The notes below the pieces were generated by a model. That model worked only from the letters and a program-made list of their open reading frames with translations. It was not told where the DNA came from and did not search any database. The translations under genes and the position numbers were made by a program. A DNA stretch of 46,412 nucleotides from Akkermansia sp. (GTDB lineage Bacteria; Verrucomicrobiota; Verrucomicrobiia; Verrucomicrobiales; Akkermansiaceae): the NCBI GenBank assembly GCA_017937215.1, contig JAGBDZ010000062.1:1-46412 (forward strand), written 5' to 3'. Positions 23,604 to 31,737 of this stretch are shown in pieces. Position 1 is the stretch's first letter. Each line of letters begins with the position of its first letter.

Positions 23604-26600
23604 ATGAAGAAAAACCTTGCAAAACTGTTTCTCTGCCTGCCCGCCACACTGGTGGCGGCAGATGAATACTTTGAATATGACCTCTACCCCGATTGCCGAA
23701 AAATCACACCGGCGGAAGTAGACCCGCGCGACTGGTTCCCGAAAGCGACCGATGATGAGCGGAAGCGCATGCGCCAGAACAGCCGCCAGCACTATACGGA
23801 CGCGCGGACCATGGCCGAACGCCTGCTGGCCGACCCGCAGGATGACGATGCCTTTGTGGCGCTTACCCCGTACGCCAAACACATCAATGCGCTGGTGAAG
23901 GAAATAACGGGCAGCTCACGGGAGAACCGGAAGAAGCTGGCCACCCTGCTGAAGTTCCGCCGGATATACGATGTGCCCGGGATATCTGATGCCCGCCTGC
24001 TGGCGCTGAACGATAAGCCACGGCCGGAGTTCATCATCCGCTTGCGCGACATGCTCCGGACCGGACAGTCGCGGGAACAGAGCATCCGCCAGCTTTACAG
24101 CATACTCGAGCACGATACCGCGCTCAACCACTCCGAAATCGACATCATCTGCCGCGGGCTTCAGGCCTGGTGCGGGGTAAGCAGCAGCCACCGGCCCGCC
24201 GGTGCCGTGGCGCGCCTCTACCTGCGCGAGTTCCGCGGCGGCAAGGAAGTGCAGTTTTCCTCCCCCGTGGAGCATGATATCACCGTGCATTACCCGCACC
24301 TGCGGCGCTTTGTCTCGGCGGAATGCGCCATCAACGGCTCCGTGGCCAAGATGCTCACGTTCGAAATGAACTGGAACACCCGCGCCCTCAACCGCCTGCT
24401 CTGGCGAGCCCCGGAAAAAGCCGTCATCCTGGCCCGCCACATGCAGAAACCCGGCTACGACCTGCTGGAGCACAAGCCTGAGGCGCTGCGTCGCTACATG
24501 CGTTTCTGCGGCATTGCCCAATACCGGGACCTGGCGCTGGAAGTGCCCGAGTGCTGCACCACCGCGTTAAATGCCCACCGGCAGCCCGAGGGAACAGATA
24601 TCAACCGGCTTATCAGTGAACAGATGCAGCAGCTCTCACCGCTGCTGGCTCCGCTGGCGCCCCGCTGCCTGCTGGCGCTGGGGCAGCGCAACCTGAGCAT
24701 CTGGCAGCCGGCCACACTCACCCCCCATGCCGATATTTCACCCGCCTGGCCCGATGCCTCGGCCGTGCAGCTGCCCCACTGGCAGAACAGCCTGCTGGGG
24801 CTGGATGAAGGTGCGGATATACAGGCCGCTTTCGGTAAGGAGCTGGAGCAGCTCGCCGGGCATATCAATGCCGTGAAAAAACACCGCGGCACCGGTTACC
24901 TCCTGGCCGAAGCGCTGTATGAATGCGAACGCGTGCGCCCCGACCGCCACGACCTCATCACCCCGGTCTATGTGCGCATTGCCCTGCGATTCGAGCAGGA
25001 CGGCGTCACCCTCAGTTACCTGCCGGAGGATGACAGCTTCGGCATCACCAGCGATGAACCGGTTGATATCTCAGACCCCATCCTGCGCACAGCGCTACAT
25101 CTCATTCCCCAGCATCTGCACCGGCTCACCCTCCAGCTCGCCCTGCTCGAAAAAGAAGGGCGCCTCGATGAACTGGAGCAGGCATGCAGCCGACTGGCAC
25201 GCGTGCTCAACCGCAGCAATCTCTGGCCGCTGGTCATCTGCCAGCGCGAGCTGCGCGGCTTCAGCACCCGGGCCCTGCTCACCCTTTTCGCCCACTACGA
25301 AGGCGAGGATGATGCCCTCTTTGACTACGGCGAAGCCATGGGGCTGCGCCACGAAATGAGCATCGCCCGCCTGGGGCACGAGGATGAACTGGGCGAGAAC
25401 CTGCTGCGCGCAGCGGCTATCAGCGGCGCCCTGCCCGCCACAGCGGAGGAAAAACAGGCGGCCATAGCAGCCTTCATGACCCTGGCCCGGGAACATGCAT
25501 ATGATGCCGACCCCCGCCTGACCGGCGGCGTCCTGCTGCACCTGCTGCGTTGGGGCATCTGCGAACCTGTCATGCAGTGGCAGGAGTGCCCTGCCCGCTA
25601 TTTCCAGGGGCTTTACGCCACCAACGGCCTGCGCCTCATCCGCGCCTTCATGCAGAACGGCGCTCGCCAGGACGCCGAGCGTATGCTGACCGCCATGGCA
25701 ACCGATGCAGACACCGACACCACACCCGCTTATCGACTGGCCGCAGCGCTGCTTGCGGAAGATGCTACCACAGCGGCGCGCCTGCGCAAGGATGCCCTGC
25801 TCATGGCCATGCTCCACCGCTACATCGATTATACCACCTATGCAGATTATCTGGCAGAGCTTGCCGTAGAGGGCGACCCGCAGAACAACATCATGCGCAC
25901 CGAGCTCATGTTCAGCAACGGCCGCTCCGCCGGACTCAGCCCGGAACTCGGCTTCCGCTATGCGCACAACGGCCGCTGGCAGGCCGCCCATTTCGTCTTT
26001 GAATACATGCTCACCCAGGGGCTCACCACCATCACCCCCTACGGTACCGTACCCGACCAGGCGCACATGTACTACTACCGGGCATTTGCCGACATATGCC
26101 GGGCCAAGGCGGAAAACTCCCCCGAACTGGCAGAAAAGGCACTGGCGGCGCTGGCCGGCACCCCGGCAGAAGCCACGGCAAAAGAGCTCATGCAACTCCC
26201 CGCCGGCAGCGGAAAAGTCCCTGTGCAGGAGGCACCTGCACTTCCGGCCGCAACTCCGGCAAATGACCTGCTGGCAGCCCTGCCCCCCCGCGAATGGAAG
26301 CTCAAGAACGGCACCACCCTGCAGGGGCAGCTCATTGCCTTGGGACGTGGAAAGTTCATAGGCCTGCGTCTGGCAGACGGCAGTTCCCGCATCATCCCCA
26401 TGGGAGAAATCGCCGGGAACGAACGGCCCTATTTCAACAAATGGAGCCAGGCCAACGGCATCTGCACCTGGGAGCATTGGCCCTCTGAAATAAGCCCGAA
26501 CTACCGAGTCAAGACAAGCGGACGCCCCATCTATTCCATGCCCGATTTCGAACACCCCGGCGCCTGGTATATGGCCGTGGTAGATGAAACCGGCAGCGTA

Positions 26601-27158
26601 CACTGGCTCCGCACCTGGGGACTCACCGGCCAGGCTGCCGAGCAGGCCACTGCCTTCTGCAGCAGACCCGAAAACCGCCTGGCACCGGAACTCCGCCTGG
26701 CCACCACCCCTCAGCAGGCTCTGGCTATGTCAAAGGAGCACCGGTTGCCTATTCTGCTGATGAGCAGCCTCCCCGTCATGGAAAGCCGGGAAATCAAGAC
26801 CCTGTACCAGTACTTGCAGCTCTACCCTCACGCCGCCGGAATCTGGGCAAAGCAATACATCATACTGCCGGTCACGCCGCCCATGGGCAAAGAACGGCCG
26901 ATACGCTATTCCGAACAGCAACGCAACGAACTCCTGGCGCTGGAGCGTGAGTTCACCCCCGGAGTGAGCGCCGAAAACTCACACACAGCCCGCATGCTCA
27001 ATGCCTCACTGAAAAACAGCGATAAAACAATCCTGTGCCTGCTCTCCCCGGAAAAGGTATGCAGCTACACCCTGGCCCTTGATACAACAGTGGAACCGGA
27101 AAGGATGCTTCGCAACGGTCCGCCACTACCCGCCCCGGAACAATCACAGAACCAATGA
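23604..27158 (+). CDS. Large secreted protein, helical repeats plus SHD1-like and thioredoxin-like C-terminus
   Basis: 1184 residues. Signal peptide 1-19 (LAKLFLCLPATLVAA). Most of the chain (20-860) is helical, with tetratricopeptide-like stretches late on (WQAAHFVFEYMLTQGL, YYYRAFADICRAKAE, ELAEKALAAL), suggesting a solenoid scaffold. Residues about 895-947 are an SHD1-like module (REWKLKNGTTLQGQLIALG ... RIIPMGEIAG). About residues 1030-1180 (ALAMSKEHRLPILLMSS, YIILPVTPP, TILCLLSPEK) resemble a degenerate thioredoxin fold without a CxxC. No enzymatic motif is seen. It is the third and largest gene of the operon and overlaps the next by ATGA. A role as an envelope-located platform is inference. 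Confidence 0.6.
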   Translation: MKKNLAKLFLCLPATLVAADEYFEYDLYPDCRKITPAEVDPRDWFPKATDDERKRMRQNSRQHYTDARTMAERLLADPQDDDAFVALTPYAKHINALVKEITGSSRENRKKLATLLKFRRIYDVPGISDARLLALNDKPRPEFIIRLRDMLRTGQSREQSIRQLYSILEHDTALNHSEIDIICRGLQAWCGVSSSHRPAGAVARLYLREFRGGKEVQFSSPVEHDITVHYPHLRRFVSAECAINGSVAKMLTFEMNWNTRALNRLLWRAPEKAVILARHMQKPGYDLLEHKPEALRRYMRFCGIAQYRDLALEVPECCTTALNAHRQPEGTDINRLISEQMQQLSPLLAPLAPRCLLALGQRNLSIWQPATLTPHADISPAWPDASAVQLPHWQNSLLGLDEGADIQAAFGKELEQLAGHINAVKKHRGTGYLLAEALYECERVRPDRHDLITPVYVRIALRFEQDGVTLSYLPEDDSFGITSDEPVDISDPILRTALHLIPQHLHRLTLQLALLEKEGRLDELEQACSRLARVLNRSNLWPLVICQRELRGFSTRALLTLFAHYEGEDDALFDYGEAMGLRHEMSIARLGHEDELGENLLRAAAISGALPATAEEKQAAIAAFMTLAREHAYDADPRLTGGVLLHLLRWGICEPVMQWQECPARYFQGLYATNGLRLIRAFMQNGARQDAERMLTAMATDADTDTTPAYRLAAALLAEDATTAARLRKDALLMAMLHRYIDYTTYADYLAELAVEGDPQNNIMRTELMFSNGRSAGLSPELGFRYAHNGRWQAAHFVFEYMLTQGLTTITPYGTVPDQAHMYYYRAFADICRAKAENSPELAEKALAALAGTPAEATAKELMQLPAGSGKVPVQEAPALPAATPANDLLAALPPREWKLKNGTTLQGQLIALGRGKFIGLRLADGSSRIIPMGEIAGNERPYFNKWSQANGICTWEHWPSEISPNYRVKTSGRPIYSMPDFEHPGAWYMAVVDETGSVHWLRTWGLTGQAAEQATAFCSRPENRLAPELRLATTPQQALAMSKEHRLPILLMSSLPVMESREIKTLYQYLQLYPHAAGIWAKQYIILPVTPPMGKERPIRYSEQQRNELLALEREFTPGVSAENSHTARMLNASLKNSDKTILCLLSPEKVCSYTLALDTTVEPERMLRNGPPLPAPEQSQNQ

Positions 27159-27856
27159 AATTTTACTTATCCATCCTGTTCACCCTCATGTTGCTGCCTG
27201 CCGCTGCTGCACCGGCGCTGCTGGGGCTCCGAGCCGAACCCACCCAGCAAGCAGTGCAGCAGAGCTTTGCCGGGCAAATCCCGGCAGGCACCGGGCTGAC
27301 CGTCCATCAACTCACCCCCGGCACACCGGCAGCAAAGCAGCTGCAACGCGGCGATGTCCTGCTCCAGGCAGACGGCACACCGCTGCGCCGCCCGGAAGAG
27401 CTGGCGGACATCGTACAGCAGAAACAGGCAGGCGACACGCTGCACCTGGTTCTGCTGCGCCACGGTGCGCGCCTGGAGCTCACCCTGCAACTGGCAGCCC
27501 GCCCTGAGCAACCGGTTCTGAGCCGCGAGCAGCAACTGGAACTCAACCGCCTGATTCTGCTGCTTGTGCCCCACGGTGAGGCCGTGGTGGATACTCCGGC
27601 TGTCCGCCGCCAGCTACTCGCGCTCAGCAACAGCGGAATCGCCCGCAAAGATGAATACGCCTCCTGCACCCTGCATCTGCGGCATGAGCGCTACCTCATC
27701 ACCATCACCTCGTCCGAACGCAGCCTGAGCATCACCAGCAACCACCCGGAAGTGCCGGATGCCCTCCTGCGGGCAGACTTCTACCGGCGCGATACCCGAC
27801 GACTGCCCGAAAAGCTGGAACAATTACTCCTCAACGCAGAATACTACCGTCCATGA
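27155..27856 (+). CDS. Secreted PDZ-domain protein
   Basis: 233 residues. Signal peptide 1-19 (LFTLMLLPAAAAP). A PDZ domain spans about 45-115: GLTVHQLTPGTPAAKQLQRG, DVLLQADGTPLRRPEELADI, and a DTLHLVLLRHGARLELTL strand pair. No protease domain is attached, so it is a stand-alone peptide-binding module. The C-terminal half (125-233) has a helix and a beta-rich part (YASCTLHLRHERYLITIT). Its architecture resembles the PDZ protein of the facing ECF operon (29236-29964), with the same PDZ, L-x-L-A-A-R-P junction and beta-rich tail. Coupled by ATGA overlap on both sides. Confidence 0.8.
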   Translation: MKFYLSILFTLMLLPAAAAPALLGLRAEPTQQAVQQSFAGQIPAGTGLTVHQLTPGTPAAKQLQRGDVLLQADGTPLRRPEELADIVQQKQAGDTLHLVLLRHGARLELTLQLAARPEQPVLSREQQLELNRLILLLVPHGEAVVDTPAVRRQLLALSNSGIARKDEYASCTLHLRHERYLITITSSERSLSITSNHPEVPDALLRADFYRRDTRRLPEKLEQLLLNAEYYRP

Positions 27857-29136
27857 ACCACCACTACCTCCTTTTTCCTCTGGTTGCCGCCGTTGCCACA
27901 GCTGCCCCGGAGCAGCAGGCCGGCACCGTAGAAAAATTTGAGCAGGCCCGTCTGGAATACGAGTCGCTGCAAGCCTTGATGCATATCAAAGCCGCCCTCG
28001 CAGATAAAAATGATGAGCAGCTGCCGCCCGTGAACCGGGAGCTGTTCCTGCAAGGCTTCCACAAACAGCTGGCTGCTGGGGAAGATTTCCCCTTCAACCG
28101 CCTCTTCGAGCATGGACAGAAACGAGCCCGACACCTCGAAACCCAGATTAAGAATGCTGATTTTCTCACCCCGCACGCAGCTCAGCCCGGGGTTACCACC
28201 CTGCCGGGCGGTCTGCAGTATGCCACCTTCACCCACCCCGACCCCACCCTCAATTACCGCGCGCGGCGGGCTCATTGTCTGCTGGCAACAGTGCCGGGCA
28301 CGCAGCTGAGTCTGCCTGTCAGCGGCACTCCGGTTGCGGTGGATGACGCTCTGTACGAAGCTCCGCGCGGCATTGCCTGGCAGTTTCTGTTGCCCGTAAA
28401 CCTGCTCGACGAGGTAGACTCCGCCCCGCTCAGGAAAGCCGGGCTGCACACGGTGGAGATACTGGCCGTGCGCGAAAGCCTGAGCCGGGAACTGCGAGAG
28501 CAGGCACAGGCATACTTTGCCGCCCGCACCCCGCAGCTGCCAGTCATTTCACTGGAAACGCCCGAACTGCATGCCGAGCGTTCCCGGCTCATGGGAATGC
28601 TGGCCGCCCACGTCATCGATGAGCCGACTGAGCAAATGATTGCCAGGGTGGAAGAGCTGCTCACCCGCCTCGACACACCGCAGGAGGAGCTGGAGAAAGA
28701 GCTCGAAACCGCTGAAAAGAACTACTGGCAGGCGCGCGTGGAACTCCGCCGCATGCAGCACAGGCAGATTGCCGCCGAAATCATGCAATTGCAACAGCAG
28801 CTTCCCGGCACCCGCGTGCTGAGCAATGGGTTGCTCTGCCGAGCCATCACCGGCAGCCCGCAGGACAAGCCCCTGACCCAGGCCCGCTACATCGAGGAAG
28901 AAGAGCTGGGGCCGGAAATGTACCTGCGCGTGCGCGACCGCATTGTCTACGCGCCCAATGACCTCCCCGATGCCATTCTGCGCGTTCTGCCCGAAATTCC
29001 GGAGGGCTCCGCGTGGGAGCTGATTCTGCCGCCCGCCCTGAGAGGCGAAGGCTACGAACTCCCCCTTCTCTACCGCATCCGCACCGCCCCTCCCCGGCAG
29101 AATCAAGCCGCCCCCGTGCTGCCCGATACCATCTGA
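27853..29136 (+). CDS. Secreted protein with two degenerate FKBP-like domains
   Basis: 427 residues. Signal peptide about 1-17. Residues 25-85 are helical and resemble the dimerisation domain of Mip-like FKBPs (RELFLQGFHKQLAAGEDF). A first FKBP-like unit covers about 113-215: LPGGLQYATF, then IAWQFLLPVNLL and HTVEILAV, mirroring family G-L-x-Y and G-x-x-W-x-[FL]-x-I-P strands. A helical linker (230-315) leads to a second unit (about 318-420): VLSNGLLCRAITG, PDAILRVLPEIPEGSAWELI, LPPALRGEGYELPLLYRI, which mirrors the A-L-x-x-M-P-x-G-x-x-W-x-L-x-[IV]-P-x-x-L-x-Y-G core. The aromatic active-site and hairpin residues look largely lost, so it is more likely a chaperone or binding module than a prolyl isomerase. 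Last gene of the operon, followed by a terminator. Confidence 0.6.
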   Translation: MNHHYLLFPLVAAVATAAPEQQAGTVEKFEQARLEYESLQALMHIKAALADKNDEQLPPVNRELFLQGFHKQLAAGEDFPFNRLFEHGQKRARHLETQIKNADFLTPHAAQPGVTTLPGGLQYATFTHPDPTLNYRARRAHCLLATVPGTQLSLPVSGTPVAVDDALYEAPRGIAWQFLLPVNLLDEVDSAPLRKAGLHTVEILAVRESLSRELREQAQAYFAARTPQLPVISLETPELHAERSRLMGMLAAHVIDEPTEQMIARVEELLTRLDTPQEELEKELETAEKNYWQARVELRRMQHRQIAAEIMQLQQQLPGTRVLSNGLLCRAITGSPQDKPLTQARYIEEEELGPEMYLRVRDRIVYAPNDLPDAILRVLPEIPEGSAWELILPPALRGEGYELPLLYRIRTAPPRQNQAAPVLPDTI

Positions 29137-29161
29137 CCCGCCCCCCCCGTTCCTTGCCAGA

Positions 29162-29199
29162 ACGCCTGCCCGGGAAATCCATTCCGGGCAGGCGTCTTT
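29162..29199 (+). terminator. Rho-independent terminator of the secreted-protein operon
   Basis: Perfect 12-bp stem ACGCCTGCCCGG (29162-29173) and CCGGGCAGGCGT (29184-29195) with a 10-nt loop, followed by CTTTA. It lies 25 bp after the operon's last stop, between the two convergent operons. Confidence 0.8.
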
Positions 29200-29235
29200 A
29201 TCGGGATCTGGGCTTTGACTGTCTTATAACGGAAA

Positions 29236-29964
29236 TCAGTATTGCTGCAGCCACCGGAGCAAGGGCCCGGGCAGAGCAGCGCGTTCTGCCTGCGTATTGA
29301 TGGGGTAAGAAGATTTTTTACCGGAGCCCGGCTCCTGCGCAACCAGGAAAAGCAAACCATTGCAGGATTGGAGCTCCACCGCGCCGCCGGGATATTCAAT
29401 CTCCAGGCTCATCTGCACATCGGGCCCCTGCAACCAGGAATTACAACCAGCCGGCACCTGACGCGCCAGAGTCAGCATCTCCTGCAAATCGGCCTTCACC
29501 TGCTGCATGTTCAGGCGATGCGGCAGGCGCGCCAACTGGATGCGCAGACGGTTGCGGGCCTGGGCAAACTGCTGCTGCACTTCCGGCGAAAGGCTCACCG
29601 GGGCGGCAGCGGCAGCGGACACCCCCGCCGCCGGGCGGGCAGCAAGTTCCACCAATGCGCTGCAAAGCCGGTTATTGCGGCGATATCGCACCCGCACCAC
29701 ATCACCGGGGGCGTAGGTGCACAGCGCTTCTTTCAACGCGGCAGCATGAGGGGTCGGCACTCCCTGCACGCTCACAATCTCATCACCAGCCCGCAGACCG
29801 GCCTCATGCGCAGGGGTTCGCTCTGCCACGCGGCGCACCACAACCCCGTGCGCCGATGCTTTTTCTGCCGGTACCACACCAAACACCACGGCTCCGCCTG
29901 CCACCTGCAACAAAGTCAGGCAGCACAGCAGCAAGCAGAGTATGGCTGTGTGGCATTTCTTCAT
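29236..29964 (-). CDS. Secreted PDZ-domain protein of ECF operon
   Basis: 242 residues. A hydrophobic signal (about 1-24, with Cys residues in CLLLCCLTLL but no clear lipobox) precedes a PDZ domain (about 28-110): GVVVRRVAERTPAHEAGLRA, GDEIVSVQGVPTPHAAALKEA, GDVVRVRYRRNN. An LVELAARP junction and an Ala-rich linker lead to a helical and beta-rich C-terminal region (150-242: QMSLEIEYPGGAVEL, LLFLVAQE, and a LLRWLQQY end). The plan matches the PDZ protein at 27155-27856. It is the third gene of the sigma/anti-sigma unit and overlaps the preceding gene by 4 bp, so it is probably an effector or sensor of that regulon. Confidence 0.75.
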   Translation of the reverse strand: MKKCHTAILCLLLCCLTLLQVAGGAVVFGVVPAEKASAHGVVVRRVAERTPAHEAGLRAGDEIVSVQGVPTPHAAALKEALCTYAPGDVVRVRYRRNNRLCSALVELAARPAAGVSAAAAAPVSLSPEVQQQFAQARNRLRIQLARLPHRLNMQQVKADLQEMLTLARQVPAGCNSWLQGPDVQMSLEIEYPGGAVELQSCNGLLFLVAQEPGSGKKSSYPINTQAERAALPGPLLRWLQQY

Positions 29965-30446
29965 ATCACATCTTCCGGCAATTCTGGTTTTACGGCAGCC
30001 TGCACTTTGATGACCAGTCGGGATTGGTCAGTCTCCTCCATCACAAAAGTGTCGCAGCGTACTGCTGAGCCGGCCTTATCACCGGGCAGGATTTCCCGTT
30101 TCAGCTCAACCACTGGTGAAGCGCCGCCCGGCGCCGGGCGCAGCCCCCACCACAGCAGGGGCAACACCAGCAGCGCTACCAGCAGTGCAGCCACCGCGCG
30201 CCTCCACCAATAAGACCGGTACACCGGGACCGGCCTTACACTCTGCGCCAGCCGGCGGCGCAAAACCGGCGGCATAGGGGCAGGCGTGTATTGGGTGGCC
30301 AGCTCATATTCCAGCTCCTTATCCGCCTGCAACTCAGCATCCTTCTGCTGCATCGCCAGGAGAAGACGGCTGCGCATATCTGCCGGCATGGCAGCTGGCG
30401 AGCAATCGCGTGCAAGCGCGTACATATCTGTCAATTCCTCTTTCAT
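29961..30446 (-). CDS. Membrane protein in anti-sigma factor position
   Basis: 161 residues. A cytosolic N-terminal part (1-82) has short helices with a repeated P-[AM]-x-x-R-x-R-L pattern (PADMRSRLLLAMQQ and PPVLRRRLAQS); one membrane helix (about 83-103, AVAALLVALLVLPLLWW) and a periplasmic C-terminal part of about 58 residues follow. The topology and location, overlapping the ECF sigma gene by 4 bp, suit an anti-sigma factor. No zinc-binding H-x3-C-x2-C (ZAS) motif is present, so it would be a non-ZAS type. Assignment is from context. Confidence 0.6.
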   Translation of the reverse strand: MKEELTDMYALARDCSPAAMPADMRSRLLLAMQQKDAELQADKELEYELATQYTPAPMPPVLRRRLAQSVRPVPVYRSYWWRRAVAALLVALLVLPLLWWGLRPAPGGASPVVELKREILPGDKAGSAVRCDTFVMEETDQSRLVIKVQAAVKPELPEDVI

Positions 30447-31015
30447 GACGGCGGGTTGAGTTCTTCATCCAACTGCTGGCGGAAAATGCGCAAGGCCGCA
30501 CGATAGCGGGTTGCAACGGTGGCGGGGTTTTCCCCCGTGATCTGGCCGATGGCGCGGAAACTGAGTCCCTGCCATACATGCAGCGTAACGACTTCCGCAT
30601 AATCAGCACGCATGCGGCGCAGCACTCGTTCAATACACCGGCGGCGGTGCTCTGCGTCAGACCGGCTGCTTAACCAGGGTGCACTCTCATACACCCGCTC
30701 CTGTTCGGCCGCGGCGGCCTGAGCCGTGTTCCGGCGGCGGTCCCGGGCTCGGGACAAATCAATTGCTGCATTTCTTATACAGCTGATAACAAAAGCCTTC
30801 CACTCCTCCGGTCCTTTGCGAAACTCTCCACTGCGTACCACGTGCACCAGTTTTAACAGCGCACTTTGCAACACATCCTCTGCATCGGCCTCACACGCAG
30901 TCCGCTGGCGGGCATATAGCAACAGCCGGTCTCCGTGCACGGCCAGCCAGTCCTCCCAGTCAGGAGCACGGCCCGTGCCTTCGCGGCTGCTTTCTGTTGG
31001 TATCTCCGAATCCAT
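30443..31015 (-). CDS. ECF-type RNA polymerase sigma factor
   Basis: 190 residues. Region sigma-2 (about 27-95): LLLYARQRTACEADAEDVLQ with the D-A-E-D-V-L-Q core, then WKAFVISCIRNAAIDLSRARD-like region 2.4. Region sigma-4 (about 125-182): RVLRRMRADYAEVVTLHVWQ, then SFRAIGQITGENPATVATRY as helix-turn-helix and RAALRIFRQQL. The 12-residue N-terminus is acidic and loose. First gene of a three-gene overlapping operon with a putative anti-sigma and a PDZ protein, divergent from mraZ. Its own promoter in the AT-rich 31016-31090 stretch could not be assigned with confidence; ECF factors often use a non-housekeeping autoregulated promoter. Confidence 0.85.
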   Translation of the reverse strand: MDSEIPTESSREGTGRAPDWEDWLAVHGDRLLLYARQRTACEADAEDVLQSALLKLVHVVRSGEFRKGPEEWKAFVISCIRNAAIDLSRARDRRRNTAQAAAAEQERVYESAPWLSSRSDAEHRRRCIERVLRRMRADYAEVVTLHVWQGLSFRAIGQITGENPATVATRYRAALRIFRQQLDEELNPPS

Positions 31016-31115
31016 CTGCTTACACCCTATAGACGTTAAAATACAGCATTTTTATTGAGATAAAAGTGTTTTTTCTGTTTACTTTATGCCTATTGCGCCA
31101 CCTTTCCCGGACCAG

Positions 31116-31130
31116 TGCACTCCGGTACAC
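31116..31130 (-). promoter_or_regulatory. Upstream GTGYA pair, possible distal MraZ site
   Basis: On the minus strand GTGTA (31126-31130) and GTGCA (31116-31120) are exactly 10 bp apart, the same motif and phasing as the four repeats in the mraZ promoter, but in the opposite orientation and about 90 bp upstream. Confidence 0.35.
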
Positions 31131-31209
31131 CAGGGGTGAAAAATTCGGGCAAATTTGGAGCAATTTTGATAAAAATGGCACAAAATTCGAAAAATTGCGC
31201 AGATAAAGA

Positions 31210-31238
31210 TTGACTTTTGAGGTGTATTAGAGTGTACT
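31210..31238 (+). promoter_or_regulatory. Promoter of the dcw cluster
   Basis: TTGACT (31210-31215), 17 bp spacer, TGTACT (31233-31238). The start point would be near 31245. The -10 region lies inside the GTGYA repeat array, so a bound repressor would block RNA polymerase. A-tract-rich sequence lies just upstream (31140-31205). Confidence 0.5.
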
Positions 31239-31257
31239 GGTGGTGCAGGTAAGTGCA
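31222..31257 (+). promoter_or_regulatory. Putative MraZ operator: four GTGYA repeats at 10-11 bp period
   Basis: GTGTA at 31222-31226 and 31232-31236, GTGCA at 31243-31247 and 31253-31257: one repeat per helical turn on one face. Known MraZ operators are arrays of short G/T-rich repeats at 10-bp period upstream of mraZ (TGGGN in Escherichia coli, AAAGTG-type in Mollicutes). Position and phasing fit; binding is inferred. Confidence 0.65.
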
Positions 31258-31287
31258 CTCAAAAGCATGAATAGTGTCTCCACAGTA

Positions 31288-31737
31288 ATGTTCACGGGCA
31301 ACGTGACGCACAAGCTCGACCCGAAGAGTCGCGTAGCGATTCCGGCGAACTGGCGTGACGCGCAGGGGGCCACACTGTGGGTAATCGAGACCCGGAACGA
31401 GGGGTACCCGATACTGAAGTGCTACACGAAAGAAAGCTTTGAGGAAATGGTGAACGGGATTCGGGCTCACGCAGAAGCACGTGGATTCGAACCTGTGCAG
31501 ACCAACCAATACATCGGCGCCATCATCGGCATGAGCTTCCAGGCCGAGGTGAGCAGCCAGGGAAAACTTTTGATTCCCAAGGCACAACGTGAGCGAATGC
31601 AGCTTGCGGACACCGCCTCCATCGTGGGTCGCGGCACGTATTTCGAGATCTGGGAACCGGCTAACTTCGAGGCCACGAAGACACCGGAAGCCCTGGCGAA
31701 ACTGGAACTGGACAAGGTATTCGGCATTCTCTCATGA
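31288..31737 (+). CDS. mraZ: Transcriptional regulator MraZ
   Basis: 149 residues with two AbrB-like MraZ repeats. The first has the DNA-binding motif DPKSR (family D-x-K-x-R) after MFTGNVTHKL; the second has SSQGKLLIP, where the usual Asp and Arg are replaced by Ser and Lys. MraZ forms rings and represses its own division/wall cluster. The start is placed at 31288 because family members begin at M-F-x-G; ATG at 31267 (7 residues longer) is possible, and either fits the predicted transcript start near 31245. First gene of the dcw cluster; its stop overlaps the rsmH start (ATGA). Four phased repeats upstream are the likely operator. Confidence 0.9.
   Translation: MFTGNVTHKLDPKSRVAIPANWRDAQGATLWVIETRNEGYPILKCYTKESFEEMVNGIRAHAEARGFEPVQTNQYIGAIIGMSFQAEVSSQGKLLIPKAQRERMQLADTASIVGRGTYFEIWEPANFEATKTPEALAKLELDKVFGILS

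Noticed and set aside
31016..31090. Housekeeping promoter for the ECF sigma operon
   Set aside because: TATAGG and TATTTT boxes can be found but no acceptable -35 is in register; ECF-type recognition is likely and its motif is unknown here.
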